From Halosolutus gelatinilyticus (lineage in GTDB: Archaea; Halobacteriota; Halobacteria; Halobacteriales; Natrialbaceae), in the NCBI RefSeq assembly GCF_023028105.1, contig NZ_CP095492.1:310001-374000 (forward strand): DNA of 64,000 nt, read 5' to 3'. Positions within the stretch are counted from its first letter, which is position 1. Each line of letters starts with the position of its first letter. A program made the translations under genes and the position numbers. Of the stretch, positions 54,093 to 63,335 are shown piece by piece. The notes below the pieces were generated by a model that was not told the DNA's origin, did no database searches, and saw only the letters and a program-made list of their open reading frames with translations.

Positions 54093-55035
54093 GGTACATG
54101 TAAATCTATGAAGACTCCGTATATGCGGGTCCGGCCGATTCCTACCGAGCCGGAATCCGAGCAAGGTACATCCTCGTTACGTCCCTAGTGGCGCGACCCG
54201 ATCTCGGTCTCCGACGCGCGTCTCATCGATGCGCTGTTCGCCACGTTCGTCGGGTGGGCGGAACTCCGGTTCGGCGAGAGCAAGCGCTATGCGCCTTAGA
54301 AGATGCGAGTAGCGCGGAATTCCATCTGACGGATCGTCGAGCGGCGGAGCCGTCGGACGACGGTGAACCCGCGAAAACGCCGAATACGCGTCTGGAGATT
54401 GGCACGACTGCGCGCTGCCGTCTAAGATATCGTCTGGGTTCGCGATCGATTACGGATGCCTCCAACCAAACCGGTATCGCTCGTTATTTACGCCTGTACA
54501 AGCGTAATTTCACGTTGGCCCGCTCGATAGGATCGTGCAGCGATCAGTCATCCCGATACGCTATGGCGCTTCCCTGTATTCGGAATGGGTATACGATCGA
54601 GGGCAATATTACTAGTGCCGCGGTAGTCGTCTCGAGGAACGGTCGCGAACGCCAGGAGACGTCGTCGGAAGCCGTTCACAGGCATCCGAATAGTGTCATC
54701 GGTATACGAGATGAGTATACGCCGCCTGAGCGGTCGCGTCACCGTTTCAGATGCACGGTTTCGATCGATCAATGCTACGGAGCGAACAGAACGGGCACGA
54801 CTCCTCAGCGAATCAGACGAGGAGGGCCCCAGTAAGGGATGATTCTAAACGGTGGGAGTTCGCTGCCCGAACTGATCGGACCGTTTCGGTTTCTCTCAGA
54901 GAGCTGACGCCCTCTGAGTTCCTTCTGTCTCGGCCGACGGAAACGGGTATCGTGCTCTCTGGGAACAGTGCGTTCGGGTTTCAACTAGCCGCGCCGTCCG
55001 ATTTCACCGAAACGAACGGGGGGTTGTCCGATGGT
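54093..55035. other. Intergenic region, no supported gene
   Basis: About 940 bases. The 215-codon plus frame at 54188-54835 is rich in Arg, Ser and Cys and lacks the acidic composition of the real proteins here, so it is rejected. A frame near 54207-54300 (DARLIDALFATFVGWAELRF) is more protein-like but stops soon; it could be a gene relic. No family is recognised. Confidence 0.4.
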
Positions 55036-56190
55036 CTAGAGGCCAAGCGCCTCGCTCGCGACCGTCGTCTTTTGAATCTCCGTCGTCCCACCGATGATAC
55101 TCAGAATTTTCGCATCTCGGTAGTACCGCTCGAGCGGCAGATCGGTCCGATACCCTTTGCCCCCGTGGACCTGTATTGCGTTTCGGGTGACGAACTCGGC
55201 TGCGTCGCTCGCGACGTACTTCGCTTTGCTGGACTGACGTGTACTCCCGTCCCTGGACGCGATCGCGATTGCTGAATTGTAGACGAGGTGTCGCGCCCCG
55301 TCGAGTCGCGCGTCCATGTCGGCGATGAGAACCTGCACCGCCTGGTATTCGCCGACTGGTTGTCCGCCTTGTTCGCGATCCCTGGCGTAGTCGACGGCCT
55401 CCTCGAAGGCGGCGGTCGCGATGCCGGTCCCGATCGCGCCCAGACCGGTTCTCGCCATGTCGATTGTTCCCATCGCGATCCGAAACCCTTGACCGATCTC
55501 CCCGAGTACCGCGGAGTCGTCGACGGCGACATTCTCGAGCGTCGAATCGCCCGTCACGTGGCCGCGCATACCCATGAACTCCGTTCGATCGAACGTGAAT
55601 CCCTCACGGTCGTCGACGCCGGGCGCGAGAAACGCGCTCACGCCGTGGCCCTCCTCGGGCGCGGGTCGCTTTCGCGCAACGATCAGATGGACATCCGCGA
55701 CGCCGGCGTTCGTCCCGAACGCTTTCTCACCGTCGAGGAGGTATCCGTCTTCGGTCGCTTCCGCGACCGTCGATAACTTGCTCGGCGAACTCCCGGCGTC
55801 CGGCTCTGTTAGCAGCATCGAGCCGACGATATTGCCTCGAGCCATGGGTTCGAGGTATTCCGCCTTCTGGGCCTCCGTCCCGAAGTTCGCGATGGGAAGC
55901 GCCGCGAACGTGTGTCCCTGTATCGTCTCGGCGACGGCACCGCTCGCCTGTGCGATCCGTTCGATCGCCAGACAGTAGGAGACAAAGTCCGATCCCTCGC
56001 CGCCGTACTCCTCGGGAAGCAAAATCCCCAACAGCCCTCGTTCACCCGCCGCTTCGAGTACCGCACGCGGAAACTCGTCTCCTCGTTCGATTCGGTCGAC
56101 TTCCGGTTCGATGACTTCGTCCGCGAACGTTGCCGCTCGCTCGCGGAACTCGCGGTGCTCGTCGGAAAGCGCGTTCTCGATGAGGCTCAT
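55036..56190 (-). CDS. Acyl-CoA dehydrogenase
   Basis: FAD enzyme of 384 residues from ATG at 56190 (MSLIENALSDEHREFRERAA). Signatures: SMLLTEPDAGSSPSKLSTVA, MGMRGHVTGDSTLENVAVDD, FEEAVDYARDREQGGQPVGE and the C-terminal QVHGGKGYRTDLPLERYYRD, then IIGGTTEIQKTTVASEALGL. The catalytic Glu is expected in the late segment. It is a different branch from the enzyme at 38452. It precedes no obvious partner; the ALDH 180 bases upstream is on the same strand. Confidence 0.92.
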   Translation of the reverse strand: MSLIENALSDEHREFRERAATFADEVIEPEVDRIERGDEFPRAVLEAAGERGLLGILLPEEYGGEGSDFVSYCLAIERIAQASGAVAETIQGHTFAALPIANFGTEAQKAEYLEPMARGNIVGSMLLTEPDAGSSPSKLSTVAEATEDGYLLDGEKAFGTNAGVADVHLIVARKRPAPEEGHGVSAFLAPGVDDREGFTFDRTEFMGMRGHVTGDSTLENVAVDDSAVLGEIGQGFRIAMGTIDMARTGLGAIGTGIATAAFEEAVDYARDREQGGQPVGEYQAVQVLIADMDARLDGARHLVYNSAIAIASRDGSTRQSSKAKYVASDAAEFVTRNAIQVHGGKGYRTDLPLERYYRDAKILSIIGGTTEIQKTTVASEALGL

Positions 56191-56373
56191 TACAGTACTA
56201 CAGCCGGAGCACACCACTATAAAAGTTCTCGACCGAGCAGCCGGGCAAGCGCGTGACGAACTCTGGTCCGGGGCGTCCGGCTCGGTTCCTCGTCGACTCT
56301 CACCGCGGACGGATGGACGATATGCTGTGCGATGCCTTCCAGCGCCTCCGCTGTTCTTCGGACTCGAGCGTCG

Positions 56374-57825
56374 CTATTCGAGATTAACGTTGACGTTTTT
56401 CGTCTGGGTGTACTCGCGGAGCGCCTCGGTGCCCTGTTCGCGGCCGTGGCCGCTCTGTTTGAACCCGCCGAACGGCGTCTGGGGCTGGGTCACGGGGTAC
56501 TCGTTGATCGTCACCATCCCGTAGTCGAGGTACTCGGCGGTCTTGTGGGCGGTTTTCAGATCGGACGTCCAGATGCCCGCCATCAGCCCGTACGGTGAGT
56601 CGTTGGCAATCTGGATGGCTTCCTCCCCGTCGGCGAACTCGATGACCGAGAGCACCGGGCCGAAGATCTCCTCCCGGGCGATCGTCATGTCGTTCGTCAC
56701 GTCGGTGAAGACGGTCGGTTCGACGAAGTAGCCCCGCTCCTTGTTCGCGGGGGCGCCGCCGCCCGTTGCGACGGTCGCGCCCTCTGCCTTTCCAGTCTCG
56801 ATGTAGTCAAGGACTTCCTGCTGCTGACCCTCGCTGACCGTCGGTCCCATCTGCCCGTCATCGTCGATTCCGCCCCCGAGCGGCGTCGCTTCCGCACGTT
56901 CGACGACGCGATCGACGACCGTATCGTGGACCGACTCGTGGACGAGCAGTCGCGATCCCGCCCAGCACATCTGGCCGGCGTTCATGAAGATGCCGTAGTG
57001 GCAGCCGGCGGCGGCGGCGTCGAGGTCCGCGTCCGGAAAGATGATGTTCGGACCCTTCCCGCCGAGTTCGAGCGTCACGCCGGTGACGTTCTGCGAGGCA
57101 CGCTCCATGACGCCTTTGCCGACGCCCGTACTCCCTGTGAACGCAACGTGGTCGACGTCGGGATGTTCGACGAGCCTGTCGCCAGCGGTGCTCCCGCGAC
57201 CGGGGATGACGTTTACCACGCCGTCGGGAATCCCCGCATCTTCGGCCGCGACGGCGTAGTACAGCGCCGACAGCGGGGTCGTACTGGACGGCTTGAGGAT
57301 CGCCGCGTTCCCGCAGGCCAGCGCCGGTGCGAGACTCCGCCCAGCGAGCTGAAAGGGATAGTTCCACGGGATCACATGACCGGTGACGCCGACCGGTTCG
57401 CGCATGGTGTAGTTCAATCGGTTTCCGGGGACCGGTACCTCGTCTCCCTCGATCTTGTCGGTCCAGCCGGCGTAGTACCGGAACGTGTCGATCACCATGT
57501 CGACGTCGAGGGTCGCCTCGAACGGTGTCTTTCCGTTGTCCCGGGACTCGATGCGAACGATCTCCTCCTTTTGGTCTTCGATCGCGTCCGCCATCACGTG
57601 CAGGTACGAGCCGCGTTCTCGTGGCTCGAGCGAGCGCCACTCGCCGTCGCGCTCGACGGCCGCCGCCGCGGCTTCGACGGCACGGTCGACGTCTCCTTCC
57701 GACCCCGCTGCGACTTCGGCGTAGGTCTCTTCGGTCGCCGGATCTTCGGTCGTGAGCGTTTCGCCGTTCGTCGCCGCAATCCACTCTCCGCCGATATACA
57801 GCTCTGTCGGACCGGTGTAACTCAT
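56374..57825 (-). CDS. Aldehyde dehydrogenase (betaine aldehyde dehydrogenase-like)
   Basis: ALDH of 483 residues. Motifs: VIPWNYPFQLAGRSLAPALA, FTGSTGVGKGVMERASQNV, catalytic Glu in LELGGKGPNIIFPDADL, catalytic Cys in MNAGQMCWAGSRLLVHES, and EEIFGPVLSVIEFADGEEAI. It resembles betaine-aldehyde/retinal-type ALDHs. It is divergent from the thiolase gene at 57937; the 111-base gap contains the small palindrome GGTATTTGATACC (57858-57870). Confidence 0.92.
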   Translation of the reverse strand: MSYTGPTELYIGGEWIAATNGETLTTEDPATEETYAEVAAGSEGDVDRAVEAAAAAVERDGEWRSLEPRERGSYLHVMADAIEDQKEEIVRIESRDNGKTPFEATLDVDMVIDTFRYYAGWTDKIEGDEVPVPGNRLNYTMREPVGVTGHVIPWNYPFQLAGRSLAPALACGNAAILKPSSTTPLSALYYAVAAEDAGIPDGVVNVIPGRGSTAGDRLVEHPDVDHVAFTGSTGVGKGVMERASQNVTGVTLELGGKGPNIIFPDADLDAAAAGCHYGIFMNAGQMCWAGSRLLVHESVHDTVVDRVVERAEATPLGGGIDDDGQMGPTVSEGQQQEVLDYIETGKAEGATVATGGGAPANKERGYFVEPTVFTDVTNDMTIAREEIFGPVLSVIEFADGEEAIQIANDSPYGLMAGIWTSDLKTAHKTAEYLDYGMVTINEYPVTQPQTPFGGFKQSGHGREQGTEALREYTQTKNVNVNLE

Positions 57826-57904
57826 ACACTCACGCCTTCCTGACGGATCGATAAAAAGGTATTTGATACCGGCCGTATCGGAGCCGATCGTCGCCGTGGG
57901 ACAT

Positions 57905-57911
57905 CTATAAG
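57905..57911 (+). promoter_or_regulatory. TATA box of the thiolase/HMGS-like operon
   Basis: CTATAAG lies about 28 bases before the ATG at 57937, giving a leaderless transcript for the two-gene operon. Confidence 0.5.
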
Positions 57912-57936
57912 TCTCCCCGGTAGGATACTTCGGCCC

Positions 57937-59109
57937 ATGCGAGACGCATACATCCTGGGAGCTGGACAGTCGTCGTTCGGGTCGTTCTCGAATCGAACGT
58001 ACCTCTCGCTGTTCGATGACGCGTTCGACGCGGCGATCGACAGCGTCGACGGGGATCTCTCACCGGACGCGATCGACGAGGCGTTCCTCGGGACGCTCGG
58101 CGTGGGCGGCCGACAGATCGGCCTCTCCGGACCGGCGGTGACCGAACACGTCGGACTCCACGGCGTGCCAGCGACTCGAATCGAAAACGCCTGCGCCGCG
58201 AGCGGCTACGCGTTTCGGCAAGCGGTGACCGCGGTCCGTTCGGGGTCGGTCGACGTCGCGCTGGCCGGCGGCTATGAAGTGATGACCGACGCGAGCTCCG
58301 ATCACACCCGCTGGTGGCTCGGCGTCAGCGGCGAGACCGAGTGGGAGCGCCTGAGCGGCACGACCTTCGCGGGTGTCTACGCGCAGATGGCCAGCGCGTA
58401 CATGGACGAATACAACGCCTCCGTCGAGGACCTGAGCCGCGTCGCAGTGAAAAACCACGGCAACGGTGCGCGGAATCCGAAGGCCCACCTTGGCTTCGAG
58501 TGCTCGCTCGAAGACGCGGTTTCCGCACCGACAGTCGCGGACCCGCTCAACCTCTATCACTGCTGTCCGACGACCGACGGCGCCAGCGCGGTCCTCGTCG
58601 CGAGCGAGGACGTCGCTCGAGAGCACGCGGACGCGCTGGTTCGTGTCGCGGGCAGCGGCGCCTCGAGCGGTCGCGTCGGTCTTTTTCAGCGCGGCTCGTT
58701 GACGTCCATTCCGGCGTCGGTCCGCGCGGGCGAGGACGCCTACGAGGAAGCCGGCATCGAGCCGTCGGACCTCGACTTCGCGGAGGTCCACGACTGCTTC
58801 GCGATCGCCGAACTGCTGGCCTACGAGGACCTCGGCTTCTGTGACCGCGGCGAGGCCGGCCGACTGCTCCGGGAAGGAGTCACCGGTCCCGACGGCGAGC
58901 TCCCGACGAACACCAGCGGCGGACTGAAGTCGAAGGGACATCCGATCGGCGCGACCGGCACCGGACAGATCGTCGAGGCGTTCGATCAGTTACGCGGTGA
59001 GGCGCACGTTCAGGTCGACGACCCCCGATACGGGCTCACGCACAACGTCGGCGGGAGCGGCGGCGGCGTCACCGTTCACGTCTTCGAAAAGGAGGAGGTG
59101 ATCGCATGA
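57937..59109 (+). CDS. Thiolase family protein (SCP2-type)
   Basis: A 390-residue thiolase. The nucleophilic Cys lies in RIENACAASGYAFRQAVTAV, the catalytic His is in KGHPIGATGTGQIVEAFDQ, and the end is HNVGGSGGGVTVHVFEK. VHDCFAIAELLAYEDLGFCD is shared with the thiolase at 26125. Its stop overlaps the start of the HMGS-like/OB-fold gene by ATGA, so the products are made together and likely form a complex like the archaeal thiolase-HMG-CoA synthase assembly. Confidence 0.92.
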   Translation: MRDAYILGAGQSSFGSFSNRTYLSLFDDAFDAAIDSVDGDLSPDAIDEAFLGTLGVGGRQIGLSGPAVTEHVGLHGVPATRIENACAASGYAFRQAVTAVRSGSVDVALAGGYEVMTDASSDHTRWWLGVSGETEWERLSGTTFAGVYAQMASAYMDEYNASVEDLSRVAVKNHGNGARNPKAHLGFECSLEDAVSAPTVADPLNLYHCCPTTDGASAVLVASEDVAREHADALVRVAGSGASSGRVGLFQRGSLTSIPASVRAGEDAYEEAGIEPSDLDFAEVHDCFAIAELLAYEDLGFCDRGEAGRLLREGVTGPDGELPTNTSGGLKSKGHPIGATGTGQIVEAFDQLRGEAHVQVDDPRYGLTHNVGGSGGGVTVHVFEKEEVIA

Positions 59110-60521
59110 GAGGGCTCGTCGCCGCCGGCGTCTACGTTCCCCGATTTCGACTCGAGACCGACGAACTCGAGAGGGCCTGGGGAACGAACCGCGCCGCGGG
59201 CGTCGAACGAAAGGCCGTCCCGGCCGCCGACGAGGATTCGCTGACGATGGCCATCGCGGCGGCTCGACGAGCGCTCGAGGATGCGCCGCTCGAGCGCGGT
59301 GCGATCGAGACCGTCGCGGCCGCGACGACCACGCCGCCGCTCGAGGAAGGGGACTTCGTCTCGCGGCTCGTCCGAGCGCTCGATTTGCCTGCGGCCGTCG
59401 CGACTGCGACCGCGACCCAGCACACCGCGGCCGGGGCAGAGGCACTCGCACGCGCGCTCGACGCCGATGGCCCCGCGCTCGTGGCCGTCGCCGACTGTCC
59501 GGAGGGAACGCCGGCCGACGCGGACCACCCCTTCGGCGCCGCGGGAGCGGCGTTCGTGATCGACGACGACGCAGTCGTTCCGGTCGTCGACGTCGCGTGG
59601 CACAGCGACGAGACGTCAGGGATTCGATTCCGAGAGCGCGGTGACCGTGGTGTCGACTCGCTGGGGATCACGACCTACGAACGGGACGCCGTTCGCGAGG
59701 CGGTAACCGCCGCGGTGTCGTCGCTCGACGTCGACGCGGCTGATGCCGTCGGCGCAGCGGTCCACCAGCGCGACGGGAGCTTCCCCTACCGGATTACGAA
59801 CGAGCTCTCGCTTTCGTCCGAGTCCGTCGCGACGGGGACCGTCGCTGATCACATCGGCGACGTCGGCGCGGCGACCGTCCCGATCGGCCTGCTCTCGGCG
59901 CTCGACGAAGTCGGCGACGACCTGACGGTCGCCGGCTTCTTCGGCGGTGGGAGTGCAGCGGCACTCGCCTGCGAGGGATCACTTTCGGTCCGCGGTGTTA
60001 CCGATATCGAGTCGGCAGAGACGATCGATTATTCGACGTATCTCCGCGAACGCGGATACATCGTCGACGGCGAGGTTGCCGGCGGCGGTGCGAACGTGAG
60101 CGTCCCGAACTGGCAGCGGGGACTCGATCGCCGATACCGCCTCGTCGCCGGTGCGTGTCCGAACTGTGGCGGCGTCACGTTCCCGCCCGACGGAGCCTGC
60201 CAGGAGTGCCACGCACGCGTCGAGTTCGACGAGTTCGAAGCGCCTCGGACGGGGACGATTCGAGCGGTGACCGTCATCGGGCGCGGCGGCGCTCCCCCGG
60301 AATTCGCCTCGCTCCAGCAGCGGGATGGAGCGTACGCCGTCGCAATCGTCTCCCTCGAAACTGACTACGGGTCCGTCACGCTTCCCGCCCAGATCGCGGA
60401 CGCCGATCCGCAGTCCGTAGCCGTCGGTAACACCGTCGTGGCGACGGTCCGGCGGATATACACGCAGGAAGGGGTCCCGCGGTACGGTGTCAAGTTCGAG
60501 CCGGTTGCGGATACCGACTAA
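59106..60521 (+). CDS. HMG-CoA synthase-like protein fused to a zinc-ribbon OB-fold (DUF35) domain
   Basis: A 471-residue fusion. Residues 1 to about 325 are HMG-CoA synthase-like (GLVAAGVYVPRFRLETDEL, SLTMAIAAARRALEDAPLER, FGAAGAAFVIDDDAVVPVVD, HQRDGSFPYRITNELSLS). About 335-471 are a zinc ribbon with four Cys (CPNCGGVTFPPDGACQECH) and an OB-fold. The usual catalytic Cys segment (ACKAGT-like) is replaced by TATATQHTAAGAEALARAL and the Glu of the active site is not evident, so it is probably not an active HMG-CoA synthase. It is more likely a structural or substrate-binding partner of the coupled thiolase. Confidence 0.88.
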   Translation: MRGLVAAGVYVPRFRLETDELERAWGTNRAAGVERKAVPAADEDSLTMAIAAARRALEDAPLERGAIETVAAATTTPPLEEGDFVSRLVRALDLPAAVATATATQHTAAGAEALARALDADGPALVAVADCPEGTPADADHPFGAAGAAFVIDDDAVVPVVDVAWHSDETSGIRFRERGDRGVDSLGITTYERDAVREAVTAAVSSLDVDAADAVGAAVHQRDGSFPYRITNELSLSSESVATGTVADHIGDVGAATVPIGLLSALDEVGDDLTVAGFFGGGSAAALACEGSLSVRGVTDIESAETIDYSTYLRERGYIVDGEVAGGGANVSVPNWQRGLDRRYRLVAGACPNCGGVTFPPDGACQECHARVEFDEFEAPRTGTIRAVTVIGRGGAPPEFASLQQRDGAYAVAIVSLETDYGSVTLPAQIADADPQSVAVGNTVVATVRRIYTQEGVPRYGVKFEPVADTD

Positions 60522-60610
60522 CGGTATCGTCCGTCGCCCGTTCCTGTCGCTGTCCGGTCGAGCACGACTGAACCATCGTGATTATCGCCCCTGATAACCT
60601 GAGCCAGTCA

Positions 60611-60629
60611 TTTATATGATAGTATATTA
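60611..60629 (+). promoter_or_regulatory. TATA region of the transducer gene
   Basis: TTTATATGATAGTATATTA (60611-60629) lies 16-34 bases before ATG at 60645, which supports that start over the in-frame ATG at 60630 that adjoins the TATA region. Confidence 0.5.
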
Positions 60630-60644
60630 ATGGTATCCCATACC

Positions 60645-63098
60645 ATGAATTCGCCGCGGGAGCTAGTACCGACGGTCATCCGTCGTAGATACGGCATCAA
60701 GTTCGGTATCGTGTTGCTGATTCTCGGGCTTTCGATCAGCCTGATCGGATACGGTGCGACCGCCGAAATCACCGATCAGGTCGAAGACCGCGTTCAGGCG
60801 GACCACGCGGACGCTGCCAGCCAGGACGCACAGAACTTCCAGCTGTGGCACGATCGGAACGAACACACCGTCGGGATGATCGCGCAATCCGAGGTCGTCG
60901 CTGACGGCGATCCAGAGGCGATCGAAGAGCAGTTTTCCGGATGGAAATCGGGCCTCGACGCCGATACGTTCGAGATTTCGCACGTCGATCTCGAGAACGA
61001 GACGGTGCTCGCGAGTACCAACGAATCGCTTCGCGGAGCCCCGATGTCCGAATTCGAGGGCGTTCCCGGGAGCGTCTACGCTGCCAGCACGCGAATTTAC
61101 GCCTCGAACACCGAGCCGTACCGCGCCACGGACGAGTACGGGCAGAAGAGGGTCGTGATGAGCTACGTCCAGCGATCGACTACGGACGAGAACCGGGCGA
61201 TCGTCTACACCGTCGATCTCGAGGCGTATTCGAGTCGGCTTCACGGCAAGCGGGGCGCGGTGACGATGATCGTCGACGGCGACGACGAGATCGCCCTTGA
61301 CAACGCCGTCTACGGCGACGACTACGAGGCGTTCGGTCTCACGTACGAGGGTGCGACCGGGCTCGTGCAGGCGGCGCGAAACGGAGGCACACACACCGAG
61401 CGCGTCTCGAGTTCGTCGCTCGTCTTCGGGACCGATCCCTACGGCTTCGGCAATGATAGCCACGACGAGTACGTTACGAGTTCGGCGCGCGTGTTCGGCA
61501 CCGACTGGGTCGTCGTGACCCACGAGCCCGCCGATCAGGCCCTCGGATTCGTCAATTCGGTCAATCAGTACGGGATCTATGCGACGATCCTCGGCGTCCT
61601 CCTGATCGGCGCGATCGGAGCCGTCCTCGGACGGAACACCGCCGTCTCGATCGATCGGCTGACCGACAAGGCCAGCCAGATGGAGGAGGGCGACCTCGAC
61701 GTCGACCTCGAGACGAAGCGGATCGACAACATCGGGCGGCTCTACGACGGCTTCGACTCGATGCGCGACGCTTTGCGCGAACAGATCAGCGAAGCCGAAG
61801 CCGCCCGCGAGGAAGCCGAACGCGAACGCGAACGCGTCGAAGAGATCAACGACGACCTCGAGCAGGCCGCCGACGAGTACAGCGACGTGTTTCAGGCGGC
61901 CGCCGGCGGCAACCTCACCGCCCGCGCGGACGTCACGAGCGACAACGAGCAGATGCAACTGATCGGAGAGTACGGGAACGACATGCTCGACGCGTTCGAG
62001 CAAACCATCGCCGAACTCAACCGATTCGCAACCGATGTCGCGACCGCCTCCGAACAAGTGACCGCCTCGAGCGAGGAGGTTCGCTCCGCATCCCAGCAGG
62101 TTACCGAGTCGATCCAGGAGATTTCCGACGGTGCGGATCGACAGAACGAGTCGCTGCAGTCGGTCAACCGGGAGATGAGCGGCCTCTCGACGACGACCGA
62201 GGGGATCGCCGCCTCCTCGAACGAGGTCGCCGACATCGCCGAACGGACGGTCACCACCGGGCGAGAGGGGCAGGAAGCCGCCCGAGAGGCGATCACCGCC
62301 ATGGAGGAGATCGAGACCGAGGCCGGCGACGCCGTCGCCGAGATCCGCCGGCTTGAGGACGAAGTCCAGCAGATCGACGAACTGATCAACACGATCTCCG
62401 AGATCGCTCGCCAGACCAACATGCTGGCACTGAACGCCAACATCGAGGCCTCCCGCTCTGCGGGCGACAGCAGCGACGACGAAGGGTTCTCCGTGGTCGC
62501 CAGGGAGGTCAAGGTCCTCTCGGAGGACGTCGCCGAGGCCGCCGACGAGGCCGAGGACCGCCTCGAGGCGATCCGCGGACGGACCGAGGAATCGGCCGCC
62601 GAAGTCGAGAACACGAGCGAAGAGATCGACGACGCCAGCGAACAGGTCCAAAAAGCGGTTAGCGCGCTCCAGGAAATCACCGACCTCGCCAAGGAAACCA
62701 ACGTCGGCGTCCAAAAGATCTCCGCGGCGACCGAAGAACAGGCGGCCTCGACTCAGGAGGTCGTTGCGATGGTCGACGACGCGGCGACGGTCTCCGAGGA
62801 GACGACCTCCGAGGCCGAAAACGTCGCCGCAGCGGCCGAAGAGCAGACCACGGCGCTGACCGAAGTGACGAGATCCGCCTCGAGTCTCTCCCAGCAGGCC
62901 ACGCGGCTGTCCGAAGCGCTCGATCAATTCAACACCGACACGGAGCCGGCGAAATCCGAGTCGGCGTTCGACTTCGACGGCGACGGAGACGATGGCGCGA
63001 CCGAACACGTCGACGATGCCGAGAGCGGTGAAGAATCCGACGGTGCCGACATCGGGAACGATGACGTGTTCACGTTCGGAACGGCCGACGAGGAGTGA
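60645..63098 (+). CDS. Methyl-accepting chemotaxis protein (haloarchaeal transducer)
   Basis: Membrane receptor of 817 residues. A first helix (IVLLILGLSISLIGYGA) is followed by an extracellular sensory domain of about 250 residues (dCache-like by length and position), a second helix (GIYATILGVLLIGAIGAVLG), HAMP (about 325-375), a coiled coil and the signalling tip EIARQTNMLALNANIEASRS. The Glu/Gln-rich adaptation segments flank it. The C-terminal tail is long and very acidic, ending FTFGTADEE. No che genes are adjacent, so it is an orphan receptor; its stimulus could be a substrate of the neighbouring catabolic genes. Confidence 0.93.
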   Translation: MNSPRELVPTVIRRRYGIKFGIVLLILGLSISLIGYGATAEITDQVEDRVQADHADAASQDAQNFQLWHDRNEHTVGMIAQSEVVADGDPEAIEEQFSGWKSGLDADTFEISHVDLENETVLASTNESLRGAPMSEFEGVPGSVYAASTRIYASNTEPYRATDEYGQKRVVMSYVQRSTTDENRAIVYTVDLEAYSSRLHGKRGAVTMIVDGDDEIALDNAVYGDDYEAFGLTYEGATGLVQAARNGGTHTERVSSSSLVFGTDPYGFGNDSHDEYVTSSARVFGTDWVVVTHEPADQALGFVNSVNQYGIYATILGVLLIGAIGAVLGRNTAVSIDRLTDKASQMEEGDLDVDLETKRIDNIGRLYDGFDSMRDALREQISEAEAAREEAERERERVEEINDDLEQAADEYSDVFQAAAGGNLTARADVTSDNEQMQLIGEYGNDMLDAFEQTIAELNRFATDVATASEQVTASSEEVRSASQQVTESIQEISDGADRQNESLQSVNREMSGLSTTTEGIAASSNEVADIAERTVTTGREGQEAAREAITAMEEIETEAGDAVAEIRRLEDEVQQIDELINTISEIARQTNMLALNANIEASRSAGDSSDDEGFSVVAREVKVLSEDVAEAADEAEDRLEAIRGRTEESAAEVENTSEEIDDASEQVQKAVSALQEITDLAKETNVGVQKISAATEEQAASTQEVVAMVDDAATVSEETTSEAENVAAAAEEQTTALTEVTRSASSLSQQATRLSEALDQFNTDTEPAKSESAFDFDGDGDDGATEHVDDAESGEESDGADIGNDDVFTFGTADEE

Positions 63099-63335
63099 GA
63101 ACTGGATCGTCGGGACAATTCACTTTGAACGCCGGTCCTCGAACCGCCGACGGTCTCCCACTATTGCGGTTCCAGTTTATCGTCTCGAGTTCTCGGACGC
63201 GAGCGAACGCGACCGTTGTCCGTACCGACCGCGGCTTGCGAGTTACACGCGGCCGACCGCGCTCGCGTCGATTCGCCGCTGTCTCCGCTCGCGGCGATAG
63301 GAACCTTTTTCGTCGACACCCGAGTCCACTCGTCC

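Noticed and set aside
54188-54835. A 215-codon open frame on the plus strand
   Set aside because: Its product is rich in Arg, Ser and Cys, is not acidic, and has no family motif; the frame looks like an accident of GC-rich non-coding DNA.
57858-57870. Palindrome GGTATTTGATACC between ALDH and thiolase genes
   Set aside because: Short (5-base arms) and with no second copy found; position is suggestive but not enough for an operator call.
60663-63008. A 781-codon frame antisense to the transducer gene
   Set aside because: It is the mirror of the acidic codon pattern of the receptor, which has clear helices, HAMP and signalling tip on the other strand.
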